Shown: positions 26,651-34,928 of the stretch, in pieces
How positions within the stretch are numbered: the first letter of the stretch is position 1
Layout: every line of letters begins with the position of its first letter
Assembly (NCBI RefSeq): GCF_900129215.1
Contig: NZ_FQUQ01000002.1
Coordinates: forward strand, 1,240,001 to 1,304,000
Length of the DNA stretch: 64,000 bases
Direction: 5' to 3'
DNA from: Pedobacter caeni
GTDB lineage: Bacteria > Bacteroidota > Bacteroidia > Sphingobacteriales > Sphingobacteriaceae
The notes under the pieces: model-generated
The model's input: the letters and a program-made list of their open reading frames with translations, nothing else
What the model was told of the DNA's origin: nothing
The model's database searches: none
Position numbers and translations under genes: made by a program

Positions 26651-26683
26651 CAGGTACGCTTTGGTCGGCGTACCTGTTTTTTT
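26651..26683 (+). terminator. Rho-independent terminator of PUL 2
   Basis: A 9-bp perfect stem CAGGTACGC (26651-26659) with GCGTACCTG (26668-26676) and a run of seven T residues follow the enzyme gene by about 30 bp. It isolates PUL 2 from the convergent type VI island. Confidence 0.9.
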
Positions 26684-26701
26684 ATGGCTGTTTGTTAATC
26701 T

Positions 26702-27934
26702 TTATTCTGGTTCACCTTGACCTTCTAATTTTAATTTACCTATAATACCTTTCATCTTAGGCAGGCCGAAATAATTGTTTTGTTCTATTAATTTGATGAT
26801 TTCAGGATGAGAAACGGACAAGTTGTATAAGGTTGATGCTGCATTGGTCCATACCTCTGAAGACTCAAATGTTTTATATTTGTCTATAGCCGGGTTTTCT
26901 ATATTAGCTATGTAAGCTACAATTTTTGCTTTCTCTACTGCATTGAATTTTTTAGAAGGCTCTTCATCGAAGACTTTATCCAAATCTTCAGAATACAGAA
27001 AATATGGATAGCTGCTTAAGGCATAAATAAATCTATTGTCCGTCGAGCTGGTATTATCCTCTACATATTTTAACAGGCCTTTTCTTATTTTTAATTTGCC
27101 ATTACAGTCTTTAACAAAGAACAAATCAGCTATTTTTTCTTCTGAAGTAGGACTTGTCTGTGTATTTAGATTGTAAATGGAATCTAATACCATTTTATTG
27201 ATTCTTGGTTCCTGGTCATAGCCATAACCAATTAACAAAAGTGCTAGAAAACTATCATCATTCCTGAGGAGCCAGTCCAGACTAGCTTTATCATCGTTGA
27301 ACAAGTATTTGTTACGATGGACCAAGGTTTTGATGTTTCTTTGACGTTCTCCGGGAAGCTCCTTTATGTGATCTTTCCATTGAGAGGCGCGCGTTGTTTC
27401 TTCCTCTATTGCATCGTAAATTTCAATGTCTTTTTTTTCAAATTCGGCTAATTCAGGGTATAACTTTAGATAGTCTAAAATCTTAGGCAGCGGGTGGAAG
27501 TTAGTTAGGAATTGCTCTTTTTTTGCAACATAAATGTATTGAGCATCCCCAGAATATGGAGCGAAAAGTAGTTCTTTATTGCATATATTGTCAATATATG
27601 TGTCTATTTTGATATATGATTTTTTTGAATTCCCATCTATTGTTCTACCAAAAATGACTTCGATTCGCTGATTAAATAGTTTTCGGTCTATTTTTTTATA
27701 ACCGTGGTTATTTAATATGGTGTCTTCTACCAATACCAGAGCATTAAGATCTTTTTCTCCATACTCATCGAAACTCCCATAAGTTTGATCATTCCCAGCT
27801 TCTATTTGATCGGATAGTATCGTTTTAATATTTAAATCAACCTTATTACCATTATTGGAATTCCTATTTTCCAGACAGGAAAGGTTAAGAAGAGTGGTAG
27901 CCAGTAATATTGATAAAGTTCTTAAGTGCGTCAT
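26702..27934 (-). CDS. Lipoprotein, candidate immunity protein (paralogue A)
   Basis: A 410-residue lipoprotein starting MTHLRTLSILLATTLLNLSC, with the lipobox LNLS-C. It is a clear paralogue of the lipoprotein directly after the effector gene: shared blocks include LVHRNKYLFNDDKASL, GYDQEPxxNKMVLDS, GLLKYVEDNTSSTDNRF, AKIVAYIANIENPAI and LYNLSVSHPE. No enzyme motif is visible. Outer-membrane or periplasmic anchoring and position behind a cell-wall-hydrolase effector suggest an immunity protein. The ATG at 27934 is preferred over one at 27976, which would overlap the upstream gene and put charged residues before the signal peptide. The coding is AT-rich compared with the PUL genes. Confidence 0.75.
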   Translation of the reverse strand: MTHLRTLSILLATTLLNLSCLENRNSNNGNKVDLNIKTILSDQIEAGNDQTYGSFDEYGEKDLNALVLVEDTILNNHGYKKIDRKLFNQRIEVIFGRTIDGNSKKSYIKIDTYIDNICNKELLFAPYSGDAQYIYVAKKEQFLTNFHPLPKILDYLKLYPELAEFEKKDIEIYDAIEEETTRASQWKDHIKELPGERQRNIKTLVHRNKYLFNDDKASLDWLLRNDDSFLALLLIGYGYDQEPRINKMVLDSIYNLNTQTSPTSEEKIADLFFVKDCNGKLKIRKGLLKYVEDNTSSTDNRFIYALSSYPYFLYSEDLDKVFDEEPSKKFNAVEKAKIVAYIANIENPAIDKYKTFESSEVWTNAASTLYNLSVSHPEIIKLIEQNNYFGLPKMKGIIGKLKLEGQGEPE

Positions 27935-27968
27935 GTTTATATTTTTTTCGGTATTAATATTCCGTTTG

Positions 27969-28550
27969 CTATTCATCCGTTGTACCCATTTGGTCAGACT
28001 CTTCTTTTTTGTGCTTTTTATTTAGAACATATTTTAGGAGATATTCGTCTTTCGTATAGCCAAATTTTTCTACCAAATCAAGCAGGTATTGTTCATTAGT
28101 TGAGTTTAGTAATGAATTTCTGGATTCTGTGTTTTTATTGAATAGGTAATTGTTCAAATGGAACGTTAATGAATCATTCACAATTGCTTCCCCCTCGGGC
28201 ATGTGATCAAATATGTAAATGAAGTTTTTGTGTTTAATGGCAATCGGTATAGGCCCATTATCATCAACTAAATCTATATCGTCAAATTTCGATTTTTTAA
28301 TATCAATAAGGTAAACATCATTTATGATCTGCTCAAAATTAGTAGAGGAGGGAAATTTATATTGATGATTAACCAAGCCCGAATAGGCGGTTTCAGCATA
28401 ACTTTGCATTGTACTATCGGTATACTTCATTAAGTAATTCGAACGATGTTTTTGTTGCTGATGTTTAGCCTCGTTGTTATTGGATGGGGCTTGCTGGCAC
28501 CCGTAGATTAATACGATCAATAAGCCATATAGCGATCTTTTTCTTGTCAT
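27969..28550 (-). CDS. Short lipoprotein related to the immunity candidates
   Basis: A 193-residue lipoprotein (signal MTRKRSLYGLLIVLIYG-C). Its N-terminal two thirds are unlike the neighbours, but the segment YLFNKNTESRNSLLNSTNEQ followed by YLLDLVEKFGYTKDEYLLKYVL lines up with the LFNDDKASL...GYDQEP...MVL block of the two large lipoproteins. It ends soon after that block and lacks their C-terminal half. It is therefore either a shorter family member or a chimera left by recombination. It starts a cluster of two lipoprotein genes whose ends nearly touch. Confidence 0.65.
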   Translation of the reverse strand: MTRKRSLYGLLIVLIYGCQQAPSNNNEAKHQQQKHRSNYLMKYTDSTMQSYAETAYSGLVNHQYKFPSSTNFEQIINDVYLIDIKKSKFDDIDLVDDNGPIPIAIKHKNFIYIFDHMPEGEAIVNDSLTFHLNNYLFNKNTESRNSLLNSTNEQYLLDLVEKFGYTKDEYLLKYVLNKKHKKEESDQMGTTDE

Positions 28551-28633
28551 GGTTTTACTCTGCTTTTATGAACATATCCTTCCTGTCTTGCTTTTGTTCT
28601 AATGAAGAACCAGTCTCCCGTATCATTTAAAAT

Positions 28634-29071
28634 TTATACGTTTTGTCCTGACTTTACTTTTTGTAAAATCTCTGACTGCGCATTTTTTTCCTTCCATAAG
28701 TTGGTGTAACCATCAGGATCCTTTATTGTAAATGTTTCTGAAGTATTGTCCGCTACATTTAAATTTTCACTAAACATTCTTAACCGTTCAAAATTATAGT
28801 AATTCTGTTTTGCCAGTTGATCCTTAATAGATGGGTGTTTATGGAGAAAACTTTGTACAGTCCCCAAGCCTCCGGCATTCAGTGATTTCTCACCTAGAAA
28901 AGTAATGTATTCGTCGCTGTTATTATATTTATGTGGGTCTTTATCTCCATTGTAATCAAAATGAGTAATCAGGTCTTTTAAAAGATATTGATCTTTTGTT
29001 TTTAACAGATTTAAAGCTTGTCTATCATTGTTGAAGAGTTATTTGTTCTAGAGATATAGTACCTCTTGATT
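28634..29071 (-). pseudogene. Decayed copy of the immunity-lipoprotein family
   Basis: On the minus strand from 29071 the frame reads NQEVLYL-stop-NK-stop-LFNNDRQALNLL, matching NIQVLVHRNKYLFNDDKASL of the intact paralogues; the stops are TAG (29048-29050) and TAA (29039-29041) at the positions of R and Y. It then stays open (KDQYLLKDLITHFDYNG, LNAGGLGTVQSFLHKHPSI, LAKQNYYNFERLRMF) to a stop at 28634. About 70 residues present in the paralogues between the GYDQEP and LYNLSVSHPE blocks are missing, and no signal peptide or upstream part remains. A 77-residue piece starting with TTG at 28867 should not be taken as an independent gene. Confidence 0.7.
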
Positions 29072-29200
29072 GATATAAAACTCTTTCAATATTTATTGCT
29101 TTTAATTTACAGAACAACATTCAATACAAGAGCAGATCTAGTGTTCGTAATACTTCCTTTGTATTTTAAAAATCTCTTGATTTTAGAAGATCAATAAATA

Positions 29201-29250
29201 TATAATTCATAGATTCCACACGAATAGATAAGGGAAGTCTATGAATTATA
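29201..29250. repeat. Inverted repeat behind immunity candidate B
   Basis: TATAATTCATAG (29201-29212) and CTATGAATTATA (29239-29250) are perfect 12-bp arms with partial extension by TTCC/GGAA. The element lies 20 bp past the stop of the minus-strand lipoprotein gene and before the decayed copy. It could be a terminator, though no U tract follows, or a recombination scar. Confidence 0.5.
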
Positions 29251-29269
29251 ATTATGTCTTTCAATCTAA

Positions 29270-30496
29270 TTATTCGACGGGGCCTTCTTCCTGAAGTTTT
29301 TCAATAATGGTTTTCATTCTTGATAGTTCGAAATAATTATTCTGTTGGATTAATTTAATGACTTCGGGGTGGGAGACTGAGAGATTGTATAAAGTAGATG
29401 CAGTTTTACCCCAGATTACTTGGTCTTTCTTGTACTTCTCTATTGCAGGGTTTTCAATATTGGCAATGTATGCGACAATTTTTGCTTTTTCTAAGGAAGT
29501 GAATTTTTTGGATGGGTCCTCATTGAAGAGTTCATTTATGTCTCCATTATATAGTGTTGAGACGTAGTCACCAAGAGCATAAAGAAATCGATTATCAGTT
29601 GAACTTGTATTATCTTCTACATATTTTAATAAACCGTTTCTAATTTGCAGTTTTCCATTACAATCTTTAATGAAAAATAGGTTGGCAATACATTGGTTGT
29701 ATGTTTCACCCTTGTCTATATTTTCTTTGTAAACTGAATCAAGAACCATTTTGTTAACTTTTGGTTCCTGATCATAGCCAAAGAGCACAAGAAGGCGTGT
29801 TAAAAAAGTATTGTCATTAAATGTTAACCAGGTTAAACTAGCTTTATCATCATTAAAGAGATATTTATTACGATGAACTAAAACCTGTATGTTTTTTTCT
29901 CGCAATTTTTGAAGATCCTTCACGTCTTTCCAACGATCAATTTCTACCTTTTCTTTTTCAACTCCATCATAAATGAATCTTGGTTTATCTTCAAGATAAC
30001 TTAATTCCGCAAATTTGCTTTGGTAATCGATAATTTCAGGAATGGAATAAGAATCCGTAATAAAAAACTGGTTTTTTAATACTAATGTTCCTTCTAATTC
30101 AATATAATCATTAGGGTGATAGTGTAACTTGCGGTTACATGGCTTTAGATAATCTACATATAGATACTTGTCAACATTATTTGTATCAATCGTTCTGTTG
30201 AAATACAATTTTATTTTTTCTACAAATGTTGCTTTATTGATGTATTTGAAACCATTCTCTTCTAATTTGTTTTTTAAAATAGGTATTGTTACTTCAAAAT
30301 CCGTTTCACCATATTCAGTCGGATTGTAATCGGAAGACGGACCATCTTTTAGTTGACGAATTAAAACATTTGTTAGCATACTATCTTTTTTTAAGTCGTG
30401 TTCTTTTGTTTCTGTACTATTGCAAGAAATAATAGCAATAGCCATTCCTATTAATATATTTAATCTCATTTTTATTTTATTGTGATTTTTCTCCAT
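29270..30496 (-). CDS. Lipoprotein, candidate cognate immunity protein (paralogue B)
   Basis: A 408-residue lipoprotein with lipobox AIIS-C at residue 25 (MEKNHNKIKMRLNILIGMAI then AIISC). Its first 20 bases overlap the end of the effector gene, which suggests translational coupling; an alternative start is MRLNIL at 30469. It shares long blocks with paralogue A (HRNKYLFNDDKASL, FGYDQEPKVNKMVLDS, KYVEDNTSSTDNRF, KIVAYIANIENPAI, LYNLSVSHPEVIKLIQQNNYF). Adjacent to and overlapping the effector, it is the most likely specific inhibitor, acting in the periplasm where the effector's wall-degrading domains would work. Function is inferred from position only. Confidence 0.75.
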   Translation of the reverse strand: MEKNHNKIKMRLNILIGMAIAIISCNSTETKEHDLKKDSMLTNVLIRQLKDGPSSDYNPTEYGETDFEVTIPILKNKLEENGFKYINKATFVEKIKLYFNRTIDTNNVDKYLYVDYLKPCNRKLHYHPNDYIELEGTLVLKNQFFITDSYSIPEIIDYQSKFAELSYLEDKPRFIYDGVEKEKVEIDRWKDVKDLQKLREKNIQVLVHRNKYLFNDDKASLTWLTFNDNTFLTRLLVLFGYDQEPKVNKMVLDSVYKENIDKGETYNQCIANLFFIKDCNGKLQIRNGLLKYVEDNTSSTDNRFLYALGDYVSTLYNGDINELFNEDPSKKFTSLEKAKIVAYIANIENPAIEKYKKDQVIWGKTASTLYNLSVSHPEVIKLIQQNNYFELSRMKTIIEKLQEEGPVE

Positions 30497-33400
30497 TTTT
30501 ATTCTCTTTCAGAGCTTGTTTAATTACTTTAATATTGGCATCGCTAACTTTGGCGTAATCATCATTTAATTTATCTATTTCTCTTATGACATACCCTTTT
30601 GGCTTATAAAAAGCCTTAAATTTTTTGTAAATCTTTGTGCCGTCTTTTTTTGTGTAACTATAAAAAACTTTTCCACTACAATCAAAGTTTGATACTCTTA
30701 GTTTATCTCCCTGATTCCCCCCCAAAAGGCAATATTCTCCGTTAGCTAACTTCCCAAATATAAATGCAGCATGTCCAAATGTATTGCCATTGGCATCCAT
30801 TATTGTCTTGCCATTAATGTCACAATCTGTAAATACAGCGATTGCACCATAAAAAATGGTGCATTTTTCTACTTGATTGCTACTTATAAAACTCTGTGAA
30901 GAGGCTGATGCCAATATTTTATAATCAGACTTCAATATACACCAGTTAACAAAAGAAGCGCACCATGCTGTTTGATTTCCTGCTTTCTTCTGATTACCTC
31001 CTTTTGAATGGTAGACCCTAATTCTTTCGTCAATTGTCTTCTCATTTTTGCCACCATAAGTCTTTGCTTCTGTTAATGCAAATTCCATCCAAGGTGCTCT
31101 TTTTCCACTTGATTTTGCATCTTTAAGTTTACCCCATTTACATTCATTTATTCTAAATATTTTTGATGTATAATCTCTAAATGCTTCCTTTTTTAACGTA
31201 TAGCTATTCTCCACCTCATTTCCTACAGAACTGGAAATTATATTGGCATCAGATTGGCCATTGGCTTTAGTAGTTATTTTCTTCCATTTAAAAAAAGCCA
31301 TGGAAGAAAGGGTCGCTGCGGTTATGTTATTTAATACTAAATCCGGCTTTGAAACAATATCAAAACCTTCTTTTTTTGTATATGAATTTGCAAATTCATA
31401 AGCAGATCTCCCTGTTAATTGTATAAGACCTTTACCTCTAAAATCCCAGCCATCAGTAGCTTCTTTGTTCCCAAGTTGGCTACCTGTTTTGCCATCTTTA
31501 TGATAAGCCCAATTTGCAATGTTTTTTTGGTCTTCTAAATTTACACCAGGTAATTTGGGCTCTTTTTCAGGTCTACCCCATTTTTTTGCTTTTTTTTGAC
31601 CTTCAGGAGTTTTAAATGTTCCAAAATAAGCCGACAAGCTTTTCCAATACCAATTGAAATTTTCACCACTTTTCACGTGTAGACCAGGTCCTGATTCTAC
31701 CCTGATTTGCGCAAAGAAATGTGCTTTAACCCAACAGGTATTCATACCGAGGTCTCCCATATATTTGTTATAAGCGCTTGCTACTGATTTCAATGTGGCT
31801 GGATCTGCTTTTTTAAATATTTGTTTCAATTCTTCCGGAGTAATCTTCTCATTACACCTCGGACAATCACCACCTTGATGTCCGTCCTGTTTAGCCACAC
31901 CTACCAGCACCTGGCCACCAACAACAGCCACTCCATTTTTAAAAGCAACCAGGGTATTACTGGCGCCCCGGAATTCCATCTCCTCTACAACAGCATAAAA
32001 ATAATGTATTTTTTCACTATAACTTTTCTCCCAGCTTTTATCTAAAGTAAAATCGAATTCTACTATGCCGGTTGCACTTAAATTATAAACTTCCTTGTGT
32101 ACACGGGTATCCATTCTAAGTGCATCCTTGCCCGCACGACTTTCTTTCCTGTATATTCTTACTTTTACGCTTTTCGTGCTCAAGTTCCTCGTACGAATAC
32201 GGCAACGCATTTTGCTGCCATATACGGCCTGTATAACCAGCCTGTTCGCCGATAAAAATTCTATACTTACAATTTCCTCTTTGGTAACCAGTTTTAATTT
32301 ATCTACTGGTTGAGGGATATCAGCGCTTAATATAGGATACGCTTTATCTACTGATAGTATTTTAAAATAGAACTCAGTGCCTTCTTTTAACTGTTTTCCA
32401 TATTTATCCCTGTTTGGAACAAAATCACAGCCTTTCAAATCCAAAACCTGACTTTTAGGTATTTTCAATCCGGTAATCCTATGTATAGCATGTGGTTTTT
32501 TCTCCGCATCCAAATACCCATACTCCAGCGTTACCGCAAGACCTTCTGCGGATTCAAATATGATTGCAGCATGGCTCGGTTCTCCCCAGCCGGTTTTGTT
32601 TTTTTTGCCCCCTTCAGGATATTCCCATTGCGCATTAACCATTTTCGGTTGAGCCACGACGATCTTAACAGCAACTTTTGAACTTTGCTGGATCATGTAG
32701 GGCTGTATGGTATATTCACCTGGCTGATCAAATTTATGGCTGATCGTTTCTCCCACTTTTGTAGTAAATTCATGAACAGATTTTCCACTGGCATCTTTGC
32801 AGCTCCATTTCACAGCAGCAATCTCAGTGGGGCGAGCAGGAGAGATCTTAAACTGATCTTTAACCGTAAATGTGACCTGATCATGGATCCTGATACTTTC
32901 TGAAGAGGCCGTAACCGATTGAATTCCGTTTTTTATAGCGTTGATTACTTTTGATTGTTTTGGAACACCATTAAAATAGGCTGCTACAACATAGCTGCAT
33001 TCCTCATCGCAAAGCACCTGTGTCAATTTGCCTGTTGGTATTAAGAGGGTAGGAGTACCAATGCCGCTCATTTTTGTTACGGTCCAGGTAATGGCATCAA
33101 GATCGCCTGGTATTGCTACGGTCTGAAACAAACTTTTCAGCCGGAACTCCACAGGCTCCATTACCCTCACCTTATCTTTTCCATCCACAGTGGTTACCGT
33201 TTCAATCTCATTCTCTTTAATGGTATAAGGTTTGGTTACCTTCTTATCACCATTGGTTTTACCGTAAGCTTCAATAAGGTAAGTTCCTGCTTTTTTAAAG
33301 GTAATGGTAATGGTTTCTCCCGCATCTGCTCTCAGTTGCATCGGTACGCCATTCACATCATAAACCACCCAGTTTACCCCCTGTTTGTCTTCAGCAGTTG

Positions 33401-34094
33401 GCTTACCTGTAAAATTAGCTTTAAAGGTAACCGGAGTGTTCAGTGGTTGTTGTTCCCCGTATTCCAGCACCTGTATAGATTTTACGCTTGCACCATCTTT
33501 ATCCTCATTTTTAACTTCCTGTTCGGTATGGATCAGTTCTTCGGTTAATAAAGGGCTATCTGCAGGCCAGCTGCCAGCTTTGGCATTTTCTACTTCCTGT
33601 GCGGTAACATTGGCTTGTTGACCATGCTGAACAATCTTTATTGAGCCACCTTTTGCGGTACAGGTTGCCGTGCTTTTATCTGTAAGTACATAAGCACCAT
33701 TAGGCAATTCTGCTTTCTCATAATAATCTTTCCACTGCAGCTTTGCAGTACAGGGTACGGGTTTACTCGGATCAGGAACTTTGCATTGTCCAAAATTAAG
33801 ATTCAGTATTTTGTTCTCTAAAGTAGTTGCCAATAGTTTTGACTCGCCATTGTCGTTAATGATATACTTATTATGACTAAGCACGTTGAGCTTCTTTGGA
33901 GAGGCATCTACTGCTTTATCACAGGTGCATTTTGCGCCCTGACATACCAATAATTCTGTGATTTCAGCGCTTTGCTTAGGCTCATCCGTTTTCTGTGGAT
34001 TTGATTCGGTCTCTGCAGATTCCTGATCTGTAGCCACATCCTCCCCTAAATTTTCTGTTCCGCTAATTGGTTCAGGGCCTGTACTCGAATTCAT
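30477..34094 (-). CDS. Type VI effector: PAAR-like DUF4280, beta-sandwich repeats, GH19-like and TIGR02594/CHAP-like wall hydrolase domains
   Basis: A 1205-residue multidomain protein without signal peptide. Residues 45-165 form a PAAR-like DUF4280 tip (LLVCQGAKCTCDK, NVLSHNKYIIND, ATCTAKGGSIKIVQHGQ). Residues about 205-480 hold three PKD/Ig-like repeats, each starting SVxASSExI or a similar strand; 485-740 hold further beta domains. A CPRC knuckle (744-747) starts the toxin part: a GH19-like lysozyme/chitinase domain (750-985; AHFFAQIRVESG with E800, FRGKGLIQLTG) and a TIGR02594/NlpC-P60-like amidase (1000-1165; AWCASFVNW with C1045, FGHAAFIFG with H1108). It should cleave both glycan strands and peptide stems of peptidoglycan in attacked cells. 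It follows Vgr and an unknown protein and precedes lipoproteins likely to give immunity. Confidence 0.88.
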   Translation of the reverse strand: MNSSTGPEPISGTENLGEDVATDQESAETESNPQKTDEPKQSAEITELLVCQGAKCTCDKAVDASPKKLNVLSHNKYIINDNGESKLLATTLENKILNLNFGQCKVPDPSKPVPCTAKLQWKDYYEKAELPNGAYVLTDKSTATCTAKGGSIKIVQHGQQANVTAQEVENAKAGSWPADSPLLTEELIHTEQEVKNEDKDGASVKSIQVLEYGEQQPLNTPVTFKANFTGKPTAEDKQGVNWVVYDVNGVPMQLRADAGETITITFKKAGTYLIEAYGKTNGDKKVTKPYTIKENEIETVTTVDGKDKVRVMEPVEFRLKSLFQTVAIPGDLDAITWTVTKMSGIGTPTLLIPTGKLTQVLCDEECSYVVAAYFNGVPKQSKVINAIKNGIQSVTASSESIRIHDQVTFTVKDQFKISPARPTEIAAVKWSCKDASGKSVHEFTTKVGETISHKFDQPGEYTIQPYMIQQSSKVAVKIVVAQPKMVNAQWEYPEGGKKNKTGWGEPSHAAIIFESAEGLAVTLEYGYLDAEKKPHAIHRITGLKIPKSQVLDLKGCDFVPNRDKYGKQLKEGTEFYFKILSVDKAYPILSADIPQPVDKLKLVTKEEIVSIEFLSANRLVIQAVYGSKMRCRIRTRNLSTKSVKVRIYRKESRAGKDALRMDTRVHKEVYNLSATGIVEFDFTLDKSWEKSYSEKIHYFYAVVEEMEFRGASNTLVAFKNGVAVVGGQVLVGVAKQDGHQGGDCPRCNEKITPEELKQIFKKADPATLKSVASAYNKYMGDLGMNTCWVKAHFFAQIRVESGPGLHVKSGENFNWYWKSLSAYFGTFKTPEGQKKAKKWGRPEKEPKLPGVNLEDQKNIANWAYHKDGKTGSQLGNKEATDGWDFRGKGLIQLTGRSAYEFANSYTKKEGFDIVSKPDLVLNNITAATLSSMAFFKWKKITTKANGQSDANIISSSVGNEVENSYTLKKEAFRDYTSKIFRINECKWGKLKDAKSSGKRAPWMEFALTEAKTYGGKNEKTIDERIRVYHSKGGNQKKAGNQTAWCASFVNWCILKSDYKILASASSQSFISSNQVEKCTIFYGAIAVFTDCDINGKTIMDANGNTFGHAAFIFGKLANGEYCLLGGNQGDKLRVSNFDCSGKVFYSYTKKDGTKIYKKFKAFYKPKGYVIREIDKLNDDYAKVSDANIKVIKQALKENKNGEKSQ

Positions 34095-34105
34095 GTCAGT
34101 TATAT

Positions 34106-34918
34106 TTAATTGGTTGTTAAAGTAACTTTTATCGTTTTTTCGTAACTGTTATTGGCTACCAATGAATAGCTGCTGTCCAGTGCATTGCACCAACCCGTAT
34201 TGCTGTTGATCTGATAAGATCCATTTACACTAATCTGAGAGAGCTGATCATTGGTTTTGGTTTTTAACCAGTTTTTGAAATCGCTGGTATTGCTGCTTTC
34301 ATTGCACCTGCCGGAAAAACTGATCATCTGTCCTTCTGTAGAGGATTGACGTGTCCAGGTTTCTATAAACTGTAAAGGAAGAGGGCATAGGCCGTATACT
34401 GTTCTCCGGCGTTTGAACTGATCTTCCACAAAAGCGAAATCATAGACATTCCTGAAATATTCATTTAAGAACAAATCCTGCATGATATTTTGGGTAAGTT
34501 GATCGGAAGGAAGCATTTTCTGATCTATCTCACATAGCGCTTTATCAACCCAATCTCCGGTATAACTATCCGCAATGTTTGATCTTATCGTCAGCCATTT
34601 ACGCCACAGTTCATCCTGTTTTTCAACGCAGACCGGCATCCCGTTAAAACCGAGTTTAAACGTCAGCTGATGTAGCGCCACAGCGATTTGCTGGACAAAA
34701 GCATCCACACTGTTGTCAGGGATGCCACTTACCATACTGGGTTTACGTACAATTTCTATATTCTGATTTCCAGACCAGAAAGAGACCTTTTCCGGAACAA
34801 TGTCAATCTCGAAGAGCCTTAAAGAAGTGGTTTCTTTTTCCAGAGTCTTTTCTGAAATTTCCACCTTATAAAGCATTTTTAAAGGTTGTTCCAGCGCTTT
34901 GTACCTGATCTTACTCAT
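34106..34918 (-). CDS. Unknown protein between Vgr and effector, possible loading adaptor
   Basis: A 270-residue soluble protein (MSKIRYKALEQPLKMLYKVE) with no signal peptide, membrane span or recognised domain. Segments such as QQIAVALHQLTFKLGFNGMP, QNIMQDLFLNEYFRN and LCPLPLQFIETWTRQ suggest a mixed alpha/beta fold. It lies 10 bp after the vgr stop and 11 bp before the effector start, all on one strand. Proteins in this slot of type VI islands often couple an effector to its spike, which is the only reason for the adaptor suggestion; the family itself is not known to me. Confidence 0.7.
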   Translation of the reverse strand: MSKIRYKALEQPLKMLYKVEISEKTLEKETTSLRLFEIDIVPEKVSFWSGNQNIEIVRKPSMVSGIPDNSVDAFVQQIAVALHQLTFKLGFNGMPVCVEKQDELWRKWLTIRSNIADSYTGDWVDKALCEIDQKMLPSDQLTQNIMQDLFLNEYFRNVYDFAFVEDQFKRRRTVYGLCPLPLQFIETWTRQSSTEGQMISFSGRCNESSNTSDFKNWLKTKTNDQLSQISVNGSYQINSNTGWCNALDSSYSLVANNSYEKTIKVTLTTN

Positions 34919-34928
34919 AGCTCGAACC

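Noticed and set aside
28634..28867. Independent 77-residue protein starting at TTG 28867
   Set aside because: The frame continues upstream with similarity to the lipoprotein family and two stops, so it is part of a decayed gene.
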